In this document: positions 5,412 to 8,042 of the stretch, in pieces
Layout: the number at the start of each line of letters is the position of its first letter
Numbering within the stretch: position 1 is the first letter of the stretch
NCBI GenBank assembly: GCA_009885425.1
Contig: VFKS01000234.1
Coordinates: 1 to 8,042 of the forward strand
Reading direction: 5' to 3'
Length of the DNA stretch: 8,042 nucleotides
Origin: Novosphingobium sp.
GTDB taxonomy: Bacteria > Pseudomonadota > Alphaproteobacteria > Sphingomonadales > Sphingomonadaceae
Translations under genes and position numbers: made by a program
Notes under the pieces: model-generated
Seen by the model: only the letters and a program-made list of their open reading frames with translations
Databases searched by the model: none
What the model was told of the DNA's origin: nothing

Positions 5412-6386
5412 CTAGGTGGTTGAAGCAGCTGGGGCTGGGGTAGTGGCTGAGGGTTGCGCTGCGGGGATCGCCAGCGATGGCGCCGTACTGGGCTGTGCCG
5501 CCGGGCTTTCGGTGCGGCGTGGCGCCGACGTCCGGGATTCACGCTGCCGGCTCGGTTCGGCATCGCGCTGACTGGTCTGTGGTGCCGCGGGTTCGGTCGC
5601 CAGAACCCCCGCGCCGGTCCCGCGCGCGAGCAAGGCAGCGGCGCTGACCGGCACGTCCTTCAGCGTCTGCTGGACTTCGGACAGTTTCGGCACGGACTGT
5701 CCACCGACGGTGATCGACAGCGCTTCTGGCCGGGCTGTCCACAGCTTCACGTCAGTTATGCCTTCGGGAATGGTATAGCTTTCGCCCTGGGCGAGTTCCT
5801 TTTGCAGCAACTGATTGCCAGCCCCATCTGTGAACTTGACCCAGACGCTCGGTTGCAGCGCGGTAAACACCACCACTCCACCAGTCGGCAGCGGAGCGGG
5901 CGCTGCTTGACTGGCAGCAGAGGCCGGAGCGTCTTGCGGCAAGCTGGAGGCGAGCTCTCCTGCTGGGAAGAACATCGACCGCGCGAGGAAGAACCCGGCA
6001 ATCAGCACCACCAGCACACCGACCGCTGCGATCCACGCCAGCCGCCGGCTGGGCACCCGGGCCGGATCGCCCGGTTCAAATGTCTGGACCTGACGCCGCG
6101 TTTCGGAAGGCTCCTGCGCTTCCAGTTCGGCGCGCACGGCGATCGCGATTTCTTCCGGATTAAGCCCCAGCGCCTTGGCAAAGGTCCGCGAAAAGCCGAC
6201 CGCATAGGTCCGCCCAGGCAGGGCTGCAAAATCGCCCGCCTCGATCGCGGCGAGATGGCGTTCTGGAATGCGGGTCTCGGCCGCGATCTGGGCACGGGAA
6301 CGCCCATCTGATTCACGCGCGCGCATCAACCGCGCGCCAACACCTTCGAGAGGCAGCTCGGCCTCTTCCATAACCATCTCTTCCAT
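5412..6386 (-). CDS. rodZ: RodZ-like membrane HTH protein (HTH_25 plus DUF4115)
   Basis: Taken from the ATG at 6386, this is a 324-residue bitopic protein. The N-terminal cytosolic HTH domain (about 14-85) shows VGARLMRARESDGRSRAQIA, TRIPERHLAAIEAGDF and LPGRTYAVGFSRTFAKALGL, the typical RodZ/HTH_25 pattern. One transmembrane helix lies at about 116-136. A periplasmic linker leads to a DUF4115-like beta domain (about 168-250, with VWVKFTDGAGNQLLQKELAQGE in it). The tail is Pro/Ala/Ser-rich (about 255-324). RodZ anchors MreB and sets rod shape. Three in-frame ATGs (6386, 6377, 6371) compete as starts; GGAAGAG would serve 6371 and GGGG serves 6386. The frame is open further up to 6581, but that region overlaps the ptsP end and has no domain character, so I reject it as coding. 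The downstream neighbour is cpoB and the upstream neighbour is ptsP. A RodZ role is inferred from architecture; some relatives are called only 'helix-turn-helix domain protein'. Confidence 0.82.
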   Translation of the reverse strand: MEEMVMEEAELPLEGVGARLMRARESDGRSRAQIAAETRIPERHLAAIEAGDFAALPGRTYAVGFSRTFAKALGLNPEEIAIAVRAELEAQEPSETRRQVQTFEPGDPARVPSRRLAWIAAVGVLVVLIAGFFLARSMFFPAGELASSLPQDAPASAASQAAPAPLPTGGVVVFTALQPSVWVKFTDGAGNQLLQKELAQGESYTIPEGITDVKLWTARPEALSITVGGQSVPKLSEVQQTLKDVPVSAAALLARGTGAGVLATEPAAPQTSQRDAEPSRQRESRTSAPRRTESPAAQPSTAPSLAIPAAQPSATTPAPAASTT

Positions 6387-6540
6387 CTCGACCCCGTCAA
6401 AAATCTTTTGCTTTTCAGACGGGCCGGACCATCCGTTTTTACGCGTTTGAGTCAACGCCAAATCGGCGCGCCCGGCCAGAGCGAAGCGCCAGATAGAGTT
6501 GAAAATGTGACAGGGTGGTGAAAGCGCTGAAAACCGGCGT

Positions 6541-8042
6541 TCAATCCGCCTCGATATCGCGTTCTGCCGCCCATGCGGCAAGCGCTTCGCGCAGGCTGGG
6601 CGGGGGCGAGGCGAGCCACAGATTCATTGCTGCGGTGATCTCTGCCAGGTCGACCTTGCGGACCAGTTCCTTGATCGGGCCCACACCTGCCGGGGTGATC
6701 GACAGGCGGCGGATTCCGATCCCCAGCAATGCCAGCGCCTCCAGCCGCCGCCCGCCCATCTCGCCGCAGACCGTCACATCGACGCGGTGGCCGACCAGCG
6801 AGGTCTGGACCCGCTTGAGGAAACGCATGATCGCGACCGACAGCCAGTCATAGCGCTCAGCCAGTTTGGGATTGGAGCGATCGGCGGCATAGAGGAACTG
6901 GGTCAGATCGTTGGTCCCAATCGACAGGAACGAGAGCCGCGGGGCGAGCTGATCGAGCACTTCGGCCAGTGCCGGCACCTCGAGCATCGCGCCAAAGCGG
7001 ATCGCTTCGGGCAGCAGCTTCTTCTGACCCTTGAGGTATTTGAGCTGGCTATCGAACACCGCCTTGGCGGCATCGAATTCCCACGGTTCGGACACCATCG
7101 GGAACATCACGTTGAGCGTCCGCCCACCCGCTGCCTCGAGCAGGGCGCGGGCCTGAACCTTCATCAGTCCTTCGCGTTCGAGCGCGACGCGCAGCGCGCG
7201 CCAGCCCATCGCCGGGTTCTCCTCGTGTTCTCCATCGTTGTGACGCAGATAGGGCAGCACTTTGTCGCCGCCGATATCGACCGTGCGGAACACCACCGGT
7301 TTGTCTCCGGCAATGTCCAGCACATCGCGGTAGAGCCGGGTCTGGCGTTCGCGCGCGGGTAGTGTCGCGGAAACCAGGAACTGGAACTCGGTTCGGAACA
7401 GCCCGACGCCGTCCGCCCCGGCCAGCGCCAGATTGGGCATGTCATCGCGCAGCCCGGCGTTCATCATCACGGTGATCCGGGTGCCATCGCGGGTGAACGG
7501 TTCGACATCACGCAACGCGGCATAGGCGGCCTGGCGCTCCTTGCTTTTGGCAAAGCGGGCGTCGAAGGCTTCGGCCATGGCCTCGATCGGGCGGACCACG
7601 GCCTCGCCCCGGTCGGCATCGAGCAGCAGCGGATCACCTTCGCGGATTACCCCGCGCAGACTGCGCACCCGGCCCAGCACCGGAACGCCCATCGCCCGCG
7701 CCACGATCACCACGTGCGCGGTCAAGGAGCCTTCCTCAAGGATCACGCCCTTCAAACGGCGCTTGTCATATTCCAGCAGCTCGGCCGGGCCGAGATTGCG
7801 CGCGATCAGGATCGTATCGCTGCGCAGGCCCTGGCTGGCCGCTGTGCCCATCTGCCCCGAAACGATCCGCAGCAGCCGGTTGGAGAGATCCTCCAGATCG
7901 TGCATCCGGTCGGCCAGCAAGGGATCGTCGATCTGCCGCATCCGCATCCGGGTGCGCTGCTGGACCCGCTCGATCGCCGCCTCGGCAGTCAGCCCGGAAT
8001 CGATCGCCTCGATGATCCGGCGGCTCCAGCCCTCGTCGTAAG
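6541..8042 (-). CDS. ptsP: Phosphoenolpyruvate-protein phosphotransferase PtsP (EI-Ntr), N-terminus outside window
   Basis: The frame is open from the right edge (first full codon 8040-8038) to TGA at 6543-6541, giving about 499 visible residues. Full EI-Ntr proteins are about 750 residues, so the N-terminal GAF domain and the start of the EI N-domain are missing. The phospho-accepting His is in GSLTAHVVIVARAMGVPVLG (codon 7716-7714). The PEP-binding barrel shows GVGLFRTEFQFL, FRTVDIGGDKVLPYL, MFPMVSEPWEF, MLEVPAL and GTNDLTQFLYAADR (from 6918 down), and CGEMGG with the catalytic Cys (6768-6766). EI-Ntr takes phosphate from PEP and passes it to NPr and then EIIA-Ntr, a regulatory rather than sugar-transporting phosphorelay that responds to nitrogen status. 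The ATG at 7947 is an internal Met, because conserved EI sequence (DEGWSRRIIEAIDSGLTAEA) precedes it. The visible catalytic residues are intact. Confidence 0.95.
   Translation of the reverse strand, partial: YDEGWSRRIIEAIDSGLTAEAAIERVQQRTRMRMRQIDDPLLADRMHDLEDLSNRLLRIVSGQMGTAASQGLRSDTILIARNLGPAELLEYDKRRLKGVILEEGSLTAHVVIVARAMGVPVLGRVRSLRGVIREGDPLLLDADRGEAVVRPIEAMAEAFDARFAKSKERQAAYAALRDVEPFTRDGTRITVMMNAGLRDDMPNLALAGADGVGLFRTEFQFLVSATLPARERQTRLYRDVLDIAGDKPVVFRTVDIGGDKVLPYLRHNDGEHEENPAMGWRALRVALEREGLMKVQARALLEAAGGRTLNVMFPMVSEPWEFDAAKAVFDSQLKYLKGQKKLLPEAIRFGAMLEVPALAEVLDQLAPRLSFLSIGTNDLTQFLYAADRSNPKLAERYDWLSVAIMRFLKRVQTSLVGHRVDVTVCGEMGGRRLEALALLGIGIRRLSITPAGVGPIKELVRKVDLAEITAAMNLWLASPPPSLREALAAWAAERDIEAD

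Noticed and set aside
6387..6581. N-terminal extension of the rodZ-like gene up to an ATG at 6581
   Set aside because: It would overlap the ptsP end by about 40 bases, adds about 65 residues with no RodZ character, and the composition drops in GC as expected for a promoter or leader. A TTGACT at 6455-6450 (minus) has no acceptable -10, so I did not call a promoter.
7945..7947. Start of ptsP at the ATG at 7947
   Set aside because: The same frame is open to the window edge and encodes typical EI sequence before this Met, so it is an internal residue of a gene whose start lies outside.
1..8042. Defence system, toxin-antitoxin pair, prophage, IS element, CRISPR array, tRNA or riboswitch
   Set aside because: All well-supported frames belong to known metabolic, envelope, translation or PTS families. 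I saw no direct-repeat array, terminal inverted repeats with a transposase, or tRNA-like fold.

Overview
The window reads as ordinary chromosomal DNA of a GC-rich alphaproteobacterium, most likely a member of the Sphingomonadales. The grounds are the codon bias (GC-rich third positions), the protein styles, and an inverted repeat built on the 'CTTCGACAGGCTCAGCCTGAGC' type of intergenic element that I associate with sphingomonad genomes (from memory, not searched). Coding density is high, and most long antisense ORFs are GC-bias shadows.

Left part (1-3318), a divergent metabolic locus. Leftward run two short-chain dehydrogenases that look co-transcribed. The first is an HSD17B10-like (3-hydroxyacyl-CoA dehydrogenase type II) protein at 1551-769. 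Twelve bases later comes a DECR2-like 2,4-dienoyl-CoA reductase homologue (756 to 1, cut by the window edge). Rightward run a zinc-dependent, cinnamyl-alcohol-dehydrogenase-type NADP(H) alcohol dehydrogenase (1628-2671) and, overlapping it by an ATGA, a DsbA-fold protein of the 2-hydroxychromene-2-carboxylate isomerase / kappa-GST type (2668-3318). The 76-base divergent intergenic region holds a perfect 16-bp palindrome inside a plausible sigma-70 promoter, and mirror-image Shine-Dalgarno sequences. The four enzymes suggest acyl-CoA and aldehyde/alcohol turnover, but no substrate can be read from the sequence.

Middle (3319-3409). A 29-bp perfect inverted repeat with a 23-nt spacer fills the gap between the convergent dsbA-like and tilS genes.

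Right part (3410-8042), a leftward block of conserved housekeeping and envelope genes. In transcription order these are ptsP (EI-Ntr of the nitrogen PTS, N-terminus outside the window), a RodZ-type membrane HTH protein, cpoB/ybgF (periplasmic TPR protein) and tilS (tRNA-Ile lysidine synthetase). cpoB and tilS are one base apart. cpoB here sits with rodZ, with no tol-pal gene visible in the window.

I found no CRISPR, tRNA, rRNA, IS element, phage gene or defence-type system. The most useful leads are the divergent operator/promoter and the HSD10-like SDR, which keeps Ser-Tyr-Lys but lacks the usual NAG motif and helix Asn.
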